From NCBI GenBank assembly GCA_023525715.1, contig CM042013.1:80186494-80250493 (forward strand): 64,000 bases of DNA, read 5' to 3'. The translations under genes and the position numbers were made by a program. Source of the stretch: Cichorium intybus (Eukaryota; Streptophyta; Magnoliopsida; Asterales; Asteraceae). Below are positions 12,134 through 22,348 of this stretch, piece by piece. The first letter of the stretch is position 1; each line of letters opens with the position of its first letter. The notes beneath the pieces were generated by a model. That model saw only the letters and a list, made by a program, of their open reading frames with translations. It did no database searches and was not told where the DNA came from.

Positions 12134-12151
12134 GGGGGGGGGGGGGGGGGG
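12134..12151 (+). repeat. Poly-G run (18 bases) in LTR
   Basis: Eighteen consecutive G followed by TAGGGGTGG. The homologous sites in the plus-strand LTRs (about 31365-31378, 36170-36185) show shorter C-rich runs, so the length is variable. Confidence 0.85.
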
Positions 12152-13341
12152 TAGGGGTGGATTGATCTTTTATAAGTTATACAAATTAGTTTATAAAAAT
12201 GAGTGTTTTTATAAAATGCGTAAAACGTTTGCCGTATTTTAATAAGTTTTTGGAGAAATAATCTTATAAATAAATATTATGTATAAAACATTGGTAAACA
12301 CTCATTTAGATTGACTCGTAACTCGTTAGATGATGATATACGCGTTTAAGCGCAGTATTCTTCAAATTACGCGATTTTTAGCATTTTACCGAAAAATATA
12401 TTTGGCTATGAAATTAAATAATAGACAATATTACGCTTCATAATACATGTTTCGTTATCCCATTTTTGATGTTTAAGACACCACTTTTTGTATTTTAGGT
12501 CCAAACCCTGTGTACATTTATCGTTCACAACGATTTAACTGTTGTAACTTTCACATGCAAACTCCGTTTTCGACGTTCTATATGTCCACAGATTTGTATT
12601 CACAAATATATCGTTTTATGAATATTATTAATACCAAAATAATATTTATATGATTATCGAATTTTTACGCTACTGTAGTTTATTATCCGTATTTACAGCG
12701 TTTACCCGATAATTGATTTGAATTAGCGTATGTAGTATTATAATATCCAATAATACATCGTAAAGGTTATGAAAATTACATTTCCAATATAATGACCTAA
12801 CATACACTTCGGTTGACTGGTGTTGACTTTTGTTGACTTTTGTTGACCAATTTGACAGTTGTAACAATGTTTCACTTCAAGTACATATATGATTAAACTC
12901 CATAACACTTTTGCTTCAAAATATTGGGTCTTGGACACATCGTGTGTCACATTTTCACTGATATTCTCACAACCCCAAACAACGATGGCAGAATCGTCTG
13001 ATGGCGGAACGGAACATAGTATTACAACCATTGCATACATTGAAACTTAAGTAGATAAACAACCATCATACATTATAATTAGAAAATTACATTGTTCAAA
13101 CGTTATTGTTTCAACCCAATTACAGTATGATAACAAAATAAACAAAAGAGACGTCTTTGCGTCCCATCCCAAAAGATTAGTCGTACCTAACTAATTGTTA
13201 CCTGATAATATAAGTCATTTTAGAAGTGTCAACATTACATTGGTGAGTTCATAAGATTTTGTAGTTTGAAACTCATTAATTCCTTTGTGAAAACCAATAG
13301 CGTATGTACCAAGAAAAATTGTATTTTCTTTAACGTAATTG

Positions 13342-13604
13342 TAGTTTTAAATCCATAAAACCCGTGTGTAAAGAAAAACCATACTTATTTGTATCTTGAT
13401 AAAATGTAGTTTTAATCCCAGAAAACCCGTGTGTATAAGTAAAACCATACTTATTTGTATCTTGATAAAATGTAGTTTTAATCCCATAAAACCCGTGTGT
13501 ATAAGTAAAACCATACTTATTTGTATCTTGATAAAATGTGATTTTAATCCCATAAAACTCTTATGTATAGTAAAACCATACTTATATTTTGTGTAAAGCA
13601 ACGT
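13342..13604 (+). repeat. Minisatellite, about 4 copies of a 66-bp unit
   Basis: Units start at 13342, 13407, 13473 and 13539 with TAGTTTTAAT or a variant (65, 66 and 66 bp spacing). The middle two are nearly identical and the last is diverged. The short open frames across it are by-products of the period being a multiple of three. Confidence 0.92.
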
Positions 13605-15174
13605 GTAGTTTTATATTTACATAAAACCAATTGAAGATGTTTTTCCCGAAACCAAGGATATTCGTTGTTGTTCATGTGAGTTATTAAACCTCGCTATGAC
13701 CTGATGGTCCAGCACGACGCTCTTCAAACGTCGCAGTGGTAAGACATTTGTCACCATTGAGCCGTCGATCGTAGTTGTAGCTAACAACCATAGGTGGGGA
13801 TTATCAGTCTCATCTAGATCAATACACAAGTATCTCGCTCATAAATGATTAAGGTTATAATTCAAGATTTATTGTGTACTTCTTTTAGTATGGTGAAGAA
13901 ATGTTTCACATAACTACCCAACGTGATGTTTTATCCTAGTTCGTAATTGAAATGAAATCCTTTGTATTTGTAATTTTAAAAAATGTATCCATGATAATTA
14001 TGACGTAAAACCCTGTTTATAAATGTATTGGAAACTCCTTTACGTTTGTAATTATCAAATTGTCCATCATAACTATAGTATGTAATAATTAAATATTTAT
14101 ATAATTATCTTTCGTGTTTCTGTCGCATCTTTGTCGTTTGTTCCATAAATTATACCCATTATAATTTATATGAATGTTTTCGTCATGTTAACGTATTTAT
14201 GCCTAAAAGATGTTAAGTAGTTGAAATGAGTAATTTCTTACATCTAAGACACTAAATATAACTAATAAAATAAATTAACAATTTATAAAACAACTGATCG
14301 CAAGTTGTTAGTTTTGGTCATTTTACATAAGTGATGACAACATTTTTAGTTCTTGCCTTTTTATCAAGATGACGATAATCCTTCCGAATAGTTATTTTTC
14401 ATACACTATACTTCAAAAATAATTATTTTTGTGTCAAATACCAATTTCTTGGTAAAAAGTCCTTTTTCAAACTTATTACGTCTTTATAAATCCAAATAGT
14501 CGTTGTTACGTTGAGAATAACGTTTTTATTATAAATGGTCATTTTTCATGTAAAGATAGTAACGACATATTTGTTTTAGACCATTTTAGTTATGTAAACA
14601 TTTATATTTGATTTTTGTCCTAGAATATATGACAAAATAGTTTTTGAGACTATTTTAGTGAAAAATGCATTTTCATGTCTTTTTGCCATAAGATCATATA
14701 GTGTACCATTTTATGACCATTTCACCAACAAAGTAAAACATGAAATTTAGTTGGTGATTAAGGTGTGTAAAAGTCTTGCATGTTAGTTTCTTGAACTAAA
14801 TATGTAATTTAGTTTATCTTAACACATTTTTATGCCAAACACTTTTGTAGTAAGATGACCAAACATATGAACACATCATATTCCAAGAATAAAACATATA
14901 GTTTGTGAACTTGTATTTTCTCCCTTAAAACACTTAACAAGAGTAGAAAATGAGGTGTATGAACTCACCCTTGAAGCAAATCTTGAGTTGGAGAAGAAAG
15001 TGACCAAAGCTTAGCAACTTGGAGATGGCTTGATCTTCAAGATGGTCTATGGTTCAAGATCAAGAGTGTGAATAGAAGAACAACAAAGAATGATGGTAGA
15101 AATGATATTGGAAGCTTGGAATAAACATGAACATACCAAGATCTTATTGTAAAACTCTTGAAAAGGCTTGAAAC

Positions 15175-15373
15175 TATAAATATATGTAGAGCCCAAGACT
15201 GTCTCTCCAAAAGAGCCCTTGTGGAGAGAGGGGAGACTCCAACATATATACAAACTTATACGACCGTGTCGTACCAATGTGGGATACACTAACACTCCCC
15301 CTCAGAGACGTAGGCTCGATGAAGTTACAGGGGTGCGAGACATCGGCTCTGATACCATGTAAATATATGTAGA
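15175..15373 (-). mobile_element. TRIM, 3'-truncated on its right LTR
   Basis: Same family as the complete TRIM at 60726-61027. Left LTR 15175-15294 (120 bp, ends ACTAACA), internal 15295-15358 with a polypurine complement (CTCCCCCTC) and the initiator-Met site complement (CTCTGATACCA), then only about 15 bp of the right LTR. No target duplication can be seen because the right end is lost. Confidence 0.85.
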
Positions 15374-15396
15374 GGCCATATTACGTTTTATAAAAT

Positions 15397-15645
15397 GTGT
15401 TCAGGTCTTTTATACTTTATACCAAAGTATTATATACACCTTGGTATTTTTATAAAAAGTGGTAAAATATGTTGTGTGTTTTTATAAATTTGGGAGATAT
15501 AATTACAGGGGTGCGAGACGTAGGCTCGGTTGAGGTGTTCAGGTCTTTTATACTTTATACCAAAGTATTATATACACCTTGGTATTTTTATAAAAAGTGG
15601 TAAAATATGTTGTGTGTTTTTATAAATTTGGGAGATATAATTACT
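15397..15645 (+). repeat. 109-bp direct duplication with TRIM-derived spacer
   Basis: GTGTTCAGGTCTTTTATACT starts both units (15397 and 15535, offset 138). The 30-bp spacer (GGGGTGCGAGACGTAGGCTC region) resembles the TRIM internal sequence at 15305-15350. A third echo, GCCATATTACGTTTTATAAA, occurs at 15374 and again near 15815. Confidence 0.85.
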
Positions 15646-16232
15646 AATAAATATGTTAATCAATATCAACCATAAACATATTAGTAAACATGTATTTAGA
15701 TTGCTTCCCAATTCGTTAGGTGAAGATATAAGCGTCTAAGCGTGGTAATCTTCCAAATACACGGTATTTGGCATTTTACCGGAAAAATAATCGGAATATA
15801 GAATTAAGTACTAGGCCATATTACGTTTTATAAAATGTGTTCCAATATTTCATATTTAATGTTTAAGGCACCTCGTAATGCATTTTAATGCCCAATTCCT
15901 GTGTACATTTATCATTTCCAGTGAGTGCACCGGTGTAACTTTTGCATGTGAACTCCGTTTTCGACGTTCTATATGTCTACGGATTCGTGAGCATGAATAC
16001 ATCATTTTATGAATATTACTTATACCAAAATAATATTTGTGTATTTTAACAAATTTCTATGCTACTGTAATTAATTACACGTATTTGTAGCGTTTACTCG
16101 ATAATTGATTTCAACTAGTGTATGTAGTATTATAATATCCAATAATATAATATGAAGGTTATGAAAATTATATTTCAAAATTTAAACTAATTTTCGCTTC
16201 AGTTGACTTTCGTTGATTTTTGCTGACCGAAT

Positions 16233-16421
16233 TTGACGATTGTCATAGATATACATGGACTAAAGGGAGGTAAGACGTTGATACATGGAGAGATGAGCCT
16301 AATTATGGGCAACAAACACACGAATGCTGCCAAGAGGATTGAGGAGTACGAATTCTTGCTCTGCAGTGGTCATTCCATGGTTTTGGTATATTGCTCTATT
16401 TTTCCTGATATGCCATAAACA
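16233..16421 (+). other. Gene-like exon fragment, unidentified
   Basis: An open stretch of about 60 codons whose composition differs from the surrounding LTR debris: GLKGGKTLIHGEM, then GNKHTNAAKRIEEYEFLL, then CSGHSMVLVYCSIFPDMP. It starts at the LTR edge (16247) and stops just before the (TA)n tract. The amino acid usage looks like a real globular exon, but I do not recognise the family. It may be a transduced or captured fragment, or part of an element's internal region. No splice site is convincing. Confidence 0.3.
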
Positions 16422-16435
16422 TTATTTCCATTGAG

Positions 16436-17100
<665 letters not shown>

Positions 17101-18426
17101 GATATTTTAACAAAAACGAATTCCTTACGTGAATCATCAAAGAAAGCAAACTCATTCCAACAAATCAAAAGAAAATACTTTCAAAAATCAACAAAACGAA
17201 GTCTCTACCTCAAAAACAAAAGAAAATGTTTCAAAAACTAATTAGCTCCAACAAACAAAAACCAACTTCGTACCGTCCAAACTTAACTTTCCAAACTCAA
17301 AGTATGAAAAACCTAAGAATTCGAATTTTACCAAAGGAAGCAATCTCGTTGACACATTCCATGTTTGGTTGGAAAAAAATTTAGATATGTTCAAAGATAA
17401 AAATCTTTTATTGAACGATTTCAAACTTGCTTATGAAGAATACTTGTGTGCCTATACACTGTGTAGTTCCTTGTCAAGAAAATAGATACATATGAAACCA
17501 AATTGGAAAAGAAATGATTCGAATGAAAATCTGACTTCAAAATCGAAAAACTCCTCAATATCCAAGAACTTTTCAAAATCCTCAAAATCTTTGAAATATT
17601 AAAAATCGAATAATTCCTCAAAATCTTCATCTGTTTCTAAATTCTCATATTCTAAAAGTTTGAAACAAGTATGTATTCCGAAATCTAAGTGTTCAGAATA
17701 TCCGAATGAGTCCTCGTCTAGTAATGATAACTCCTCTTGTGATACTTCTGAAAACCTAATTACATTTTCGTATGACAATAAATCTGAAGATGCCTTGATT
17801 GAAAAATGGATTGAATAATATTTTACCTACCCCGAGGACCCAAGATTGATTAGGTACGAACTTCTCCTTGATTAATTTTAGGTAATGATCGAAGAGTAGT
17901 ACGTTAACGAATGGTATATGGACAGTGGCTGCTCGCGACATATGACAGGGAAAATGGAATATTTAAGAGATTTTTGATCACTAGATGATGTTGGGGATGT
18001 AAGATTTGGTAATAATGTAAGATGCTCGGTAAAAGAATTTGGGAAGGTTACAAACGGTCATTTCACAATAAATAGAGTAGCTTATGTCGAAGGATTAAAA
18101 TACAACTTGGTTAGTATCTCTCAATTGATAGTAGGAACGAGAACTGAGTTACTTTAAATACACATGGAAGTACCATCATCAGAGAAGACTCAAAAGAAGT
18201 GTTGTTAAAATCAAAGAGGAATGGATCCATGTTTCCCTTAGATCAAAAGCCCATCATTGGAGTGCCTTTGTTATGCCTTCTGTCAAAAGCCACTTCGGAT
18301 CTTAGCTGTCTATGGCATCGAAGGCTTGCTCATCTAAACTTCAAGAATATTGACAAACTGCTAGCTCTGGATCTGGTTAAGGGAATGCATGCGCTAAAAT
18401 TTGATAATGACACTAGTCATTGTTAG
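17101..18426 (+). pseudogene. Copia polyprotein fragment: gag tail, protease, GAG-pre-integrase
   Basis: 17101-17890 is a Lys/Ser/Asn-rich linker typical of gag-to-protease spacers. At about 17910 comes the copia protease motif WYMDSGCSRHMTGKMEYL, with the catalytic Asp in DSG. LVSISQLI follows about 60 codons later, and after a frame change LWHRRLAHLNFKN, the GAG-pre-integrase domain, leads to DLVKGM. In intact elements the protease cuts the polyprotein inside the particle. Stops and at least two frame changes break it, and the copy ends at 18426 before integrase. Flanking LTRs are not recognisable here; the minus-strand LTR at 19000 belongs to another insertion. Confidence 0.75.
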
Positions 18427-18470
18427 ACCAATGTTTTATTTTAATTTTTAAGTTATACATCTAGATACAA

Positions 18471-18573
<103 letters not shown>

Positions 18574-18689
18574 TTTGAAGAATTTTAAACTTTATGTTTA
18601 ACTACTAATTCTATTAAGCATGCAATGATGCAATGTTAATAATTAATTTAAACAATTACCCAATATTTAAAATTCATCATATTGACATA

Positions 18690-18999
18690 TTAAGAATCAC
18701 GATTTCAGAAAGTTGTTACGATCATAGCGACGCAATAAGCCAATAGTAGCGTCGCGAAGCAATCGACAGAGCATGATTAGGATAGGAACATCGCGACGTG
18801 ATATCCTAAGAATCACGGCACGATGAAACCATGGTGTTCGTAATCTGTATAGAAGATCGCGACACGATCGTTCGAAGATTGCGGCGCTATCGATGAACAA
18901 TTTCGATAATTTCAAGAAAATTTCAACTTTTAACATCAATCAATGGATCAAATCTAACCTAAACATTAAAAAATAATGATTAAGTAGCTCTAATACAAC
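18690..18999 (-). other. Leader of a minus-strand copia element with repeated CGCGACG-type motif
   Basis: Next to the degenerate initiator-Met primer site (GCTCTAATACAAC, 18987-18999). Within 18715-18900 the sequence contains GCGACGC, GCGTCGCGA, ATCGCGACGTGAT, CACGGCACGATG, GATCGCGACACGATCG and TTGCGGCGCT, spaced 25-45 bp, in an otherwise AT-rich context. No coding sequence. Confidence 0.6.
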
Positions 19000-20150
19000 T
19001 GTTGGAATACAATAACATAATAACAAGGCAGCGGAAACAAAAACTAAAGAATGTATTTTAGAATGAAGATATACCTTTTAGAACTTTTATATTTGATCTT
19101 GTTAGGATGACTAGAGTCCAAAGTAGAACTCCCAAGGTTGTAAAAGTCGCTAGGCGGTAGGCGGGCGGTGGACTGGGGCCTAGGACTAGTCGGTTTAGGC
19201 GAGGACTAGTCGGCGCGTAGGCGGAGAGTATTAATTGTAACAAAATTTATTTTTTAAAATTTAGATATTACCTATATCCCTACAAAATAAATAAATAAGC
19301 ATAAAAATTTGATAAATCTAAGTGTTTAAATATGTAAGTCATCAAACATAAGAATGTTTAGACTAATTAATGATATTTTTGACAATTTTAATCATCAATA
19401 ATCGTAACTTAGCCACCGATTATCATAATTAATGACATTTTCTAAAATTAAATTTTAAAAATCTAAAATTTTGATTTTTTTGAAAATTTGTTAATTTTTG
19501 AAAATTCTAGAAATTTTAAATTTTTTGAAAATTTTGAAAATTTAAAAATTTTGAATTTTGAAAAATTGAAAATTTTGCCGCCTAGACCCGCCCAGACCCG
19601 CCTTGGCCCGCCTAAACCCGATTTTGACCGCCGTTGACCAAATCCGCCTAACTTGACCGCCTACCACTAATCGTAGGCGGAACCCACCCGCCTAGCGCCT
19701 AGGCGCCGCCTAAGCGGCCGTCTAGGCCGACTTTTACAACACTGAGAACTCCTCTAATGAAATCGCACCCAAGACAACGATCCAACACCCATTAATGAAG
19801 TATAAACATTTGCTTGAAGTTTTAGCACGTTATCCTCCGTGTGTGAAGAAATTGGTCATATACCGAGGGTGGGAGGAAGATGGACGGATTTAGGGTTACT
19901 TGAATGATTTACAACTCAAATCTAGAATTGTATTTATAGTGCCTCTCATCCCTATCTCCTCCCTTGTGGATAATGACTAATTAAATTTCAAACTATTGAT
20001 ATTTTCGCTATACTCCTTTATCCTATTTTAGTTTCTAATTAATATATAATTACTTTGATGTATTAATAAACTTCGCCCCAAAGTTTATATTTTTGACATC
20101 TTTTAGCTAAATCGTCTCATGCGTATAACCCAAAATGACCATACTATTTA
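19000..20150 (-). repeat. Copia-type LTR (minus strand), interrupted by an hAT MITE
   Basis: On minus its 3' end reads TTGTATTCCAACA, next to the degenerate primer site. The other end is lost at a junction near 20150 with the plus-strand LTR of the next element, since no TG terminus is seen. The MITE at 19133-19744 splits it. Without the MITE about 530 bp of LTR remain. Confidence 0.65.
19133..19744 (+). mobile_element. hAT-type MITE (612 bp)
   Basis: Flanked by the 8-bp direct repeat AGAACTCC (19125-19132 and 19745-19752), the hAT target size. Termini: CAAGGTTGTAAAAGTCG at the left and, inverted, CAGTGTTGTAAAAGTCGG at the right. The subterminal regions are rich in CGCCTAGGCG-like motifs in inverted orientation, around an AT-rich middle (19240-19580). 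No transposase is encoded, so an hAT enzyme must have mobilised it in trans. Confidence 0.85.
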
Positions 20151-20830
20151 TAAGAGAGAATGTTGATTTATTATATGATTAAATAATCAAGATAAATAGT
20201 TTATTAATATATTATGAAGATAATATACTAATTAGAAATAGTAATATTTAATTATTAATTTATCAGAAATTAATTGGAATTAATTTTGGGATTAATTGGA
20301 TTAATTAAAAGTGCATGGGCTGAATTGTAATTGTTTAATAGTTAGGCAATGGAGAATTAGGAAATTAATAATGGACGAAAATTCAGGATATATTTATCCT
20401 TATAATTTTCAAAAATAAGGATAATTAAAAAGGTTTATTTATGGCAACTGATAAGGATCAGAATTTAAGATAAAAGGTTTATCTCGTTTAAATTTAAAAT
20501 AGGCTTATCTATAAGGCTTATCTGCTTACACCTTGAGGCTATAAATAGAAAGCCCTGGAACCCCAAATCCTGCGTCACTTTTAACATTCTCCTCCCCTCT
20601 CTCTGTTGTTTTCTTGCTTGCTAGTTTTGGGTGTGAACCAATTGAGGCATAACGCTTTTGGTACTTGCTTCCAATGGAAGAAACTAAAGGTTAATAATTC
20701 TTATTCATTTTTTAGAAATCGATTGTGCCATATGGTTCTTAGTTATAGATTGAATTAGAGAAAACATAGATCCTTAGGCTTCATGTGAACTTAAGAGTAT
20801 AAGTTTATTTGTTATGCCTATTTCCTATTA
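20151..20830 (+). repeat. Truncated 5' LTR of the copia element
   Basis: Homologous to the LTRs at 2474-3244 and 56926-57702 from GAGAATGTTGATTTATT onward; about 120 bp at the start are missing. It contains a TATA box (TATAAATA, 20540-20547) and ends CTATTA, where the family has TTCA. Confidence 0.8.
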
Positions 20831-20831
20831 G

Positions 20832-20844
20832 TGGTATCAGAGCT
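20832..20844 (+). promoter_or_regulatory. Primer binding site (initiator tRNA-Met)
   Basis: TGGTATCAGAGCT, one base after the LTR end. Confidence 0.9.
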
Positions 20845-21393
20845 ATTTGAATTGTTTTATATTGAATTTGCTTTAATTGTTGAGCCTTTTGGATTAGGGT
20901 TTATAGAAATTAAACCCTAATACCTCCTGATTTTTGATTTTGGGCTAGGGTTTTAGAAACGCTAGCCTCTTCCCTATTTTCGATTTTACATAGGTTATTT
21001 TAGGGTTTTTCTATTTTTGGTAATTATGATTAATCAATAAGTGGATAACCCTATACCCGTTGTTTTTCGAAATTTAGTGGGTATGTATTACAACTAAATT
21101 ATTTGATTAATTTAATTGGATAACCCTCATCTGATTTAATTTATTTAATTAATTGTTAATTAAAAGATAAACATTAAATCAATTTAGGTTTAAATTTAAA
21201 TTTAAATTAAATTGTGTAATTTGAAAATTTAAAATAGATAAACTAACTATTTTAAAATGTTTAAAATAAATCTTATATATATTATTATTAAAAGTTAATA
21301 TTTATATGTATAAGAATTGGTCAATCAAAACGCTAGTATGCCTGATTCACGAAGCTGATCTATAAGGGGGGTATAAGGAAACTGCGTATAAAA

Positions 21394-21841
21394 TGTTGGG
21401 CCATAATTATGATTGGTTTAAACTTTGTATTTAATCAGACCAAATTCAAGAGTTAGAGTTTCTGGGCTAAAACGAAGAATTTATTGGACTGCAGGATGAT
21501 TTCGGTGGTGGCATGACCGAAATCCCCAGGGATTTCGGTTGGGCCTCTCACGATTTCGGTAGGATTGGGTGTGGATGGGCTTAGATTATAGGTTAAGTAT
21601 AAATAACACTTTCCTTATCATTTGTTATGTTGGTCGAATTGGGAGCTTAGAGTGTTAGAGAGAATTTGTTCATTCGACCTTCAAGAACCTTATGTACCCG
21701 ACTATTATCACAATAGTGTGCATTGAAGGTTTGTAGTAATCCATTCTTGTTTGTGTTTCGTTGTTATTGCTTGATTGGATTCCGCACAATCAAGTGCTTG
21801 ATTAATACCTGTTTAGATCTAGGATTGTTACGGGACTTACA
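21394..21841 (+). repeat. 5' LTR of Sirevirus-like element (448 bp)
   Basis: TGTTGGGCCATAATTATG to GGGACTTACA. It contains GATTTCGGT several times, one inverted (21500-21565), and a TATA box (TATAAATA, 21600-21607). Confidence 0.92.
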
Positions 21842-21843
21842 AG

Positions 21844-21856
21844 TGGTATCAGAGCC
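21844..21856 (+). promoter_or_regulatory. Primer binding site (initiator tRNA-Met)
   Basis: TGGTATCAGAGCC, two bases after the LTR end. Confidence 0.9.
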
Positions 21857-22044
21857 TAAAAGCCCATTTTTAGGTGTTTTGGTATCAATTTTTCGAAACA
21901 TTTTCTTGGATCTGGACAATTTTAAGCGCTTTTAGACCGATTTGATCGATTTTTGGTGTTTTTGTTCGAAGTGTTTTTCGTGTTCTTGGCACCTTCAAGC
22001 GAAAAAAAACTCGTTTTTTCTGCAAAAAAAACGGCGTTTTTAGA

Positions 22045-22315
22045 GGATTTCGGTCAGATCTGGAGGATTTCGGTGGCTGCGCTGAACTCAGAGGATTTTG
22101 GTTAGGGTTTAGGAGGATTTCGGTCCATTTGTGTGGATTTCGGTGCAGCTAGGGTTTGTGGAGGTTTTCGGTCAGCTCTTGAGATTTCGGCAGAAATCCT
22201 GGTTTTCGGCCTGGGGATTTCAGTCAGGATTTCGGCCAAAAGTCAGAAACTAAGGTTTTCGGTCTATAGTGATTTCAATCAACTTTTTGGGGTTTTCGAT
22301 CAACATTTTGGCGTT
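22045..22315 (+). repeat. Cluster of (A/T)TTTCGG motifs in leader
   Basis: At least nine TTTCGG(T/C) copies and several one-mismatch copies (GGATTTTGGT, GGATTTCAGT, TTTTCGAT) occur within about 230 bp, mostly as GAGGATTTCGGT or GGTTTTCGGT, all in the same orientation, between primer site and gag start. The same motif occurs in both LTRs. Confidence 0.85.
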
Positions 22316-22348
22316 TGAAGGCCTTTTTGGTCCACTAGAAGCTTTAAA

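Larger units (their letters stand above)
7179..12866 (-). mobile_element. Tekay-type Ty3/gypsy element, 5' part (minus strand)
   Basis: Order on the minus strand: 5' LTR 12866-10351, primer site 10347-10335, a leader with a PIF-type MITE (9391-10268), leader ORF relic (9006-8314) and gag (7826-7182). Copy B then cuts the gag. The LTR matches those at 30664 and 35475 on the plus strand, which flank a gypsy polyprotein with a chromodomain-like tail, so I assign it to the Tekay (Del) chromovirus group. The remaining gag and pol should lie left of the window beyond copies A and B. Confidence 0.75.
10351..12866 (-). repeat. 5' LTR of minus-strand Tekay-type element (2516 bp)
   Basis: On minus it begins TGTTACAACTGTCAAATTGG at 12866 and ends GGGGGTGTGACA at 10351. 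It matches, with divergence, the LTR pair at 30664-31762 and 35475-37722 and the neighbouring LTR 12965-16247. It carries a (TA)n tract at 10458-10528 near its end and an 18-base G run at 12134-12151. Confidence 0.85.
12965..16247 (-). repeat. Second, diverged Tekay-type LTR (minus strand)
   Basis: On minus it begins TATGACAATCGTCAAATTCGG (16247) and ends in GTTTGGGGTTGTGAGA (12965), both diverged from the neighbouring LTR. It is larger than its sister (about 3.3 kb) because it contains a 66-bp minisatellite (13342-13604), a broken TRIM (15175-15373) and a local duplication (15397-15645). It lies head-to-tail with the LTR at 10351-12866, with 98 bp between them and no coding sequence; a solo LTR or the 3' end of another copy is likely. 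No other gene is visible in this stretch. Confidence 0.7.

Noticed and set aside
13342..13604. Regular direct repeats that might suggest a CRISPR array
   Set aside because: The whole 66-bp unit repeats without unique spacers, in a eukaryotic LTR.
20832..20844. TGGTATCAGAGC matches taken as tRNA gene ends
   Set aside because: Only the primer complement is present, always beside an LTR end; no cloverleaf around it.
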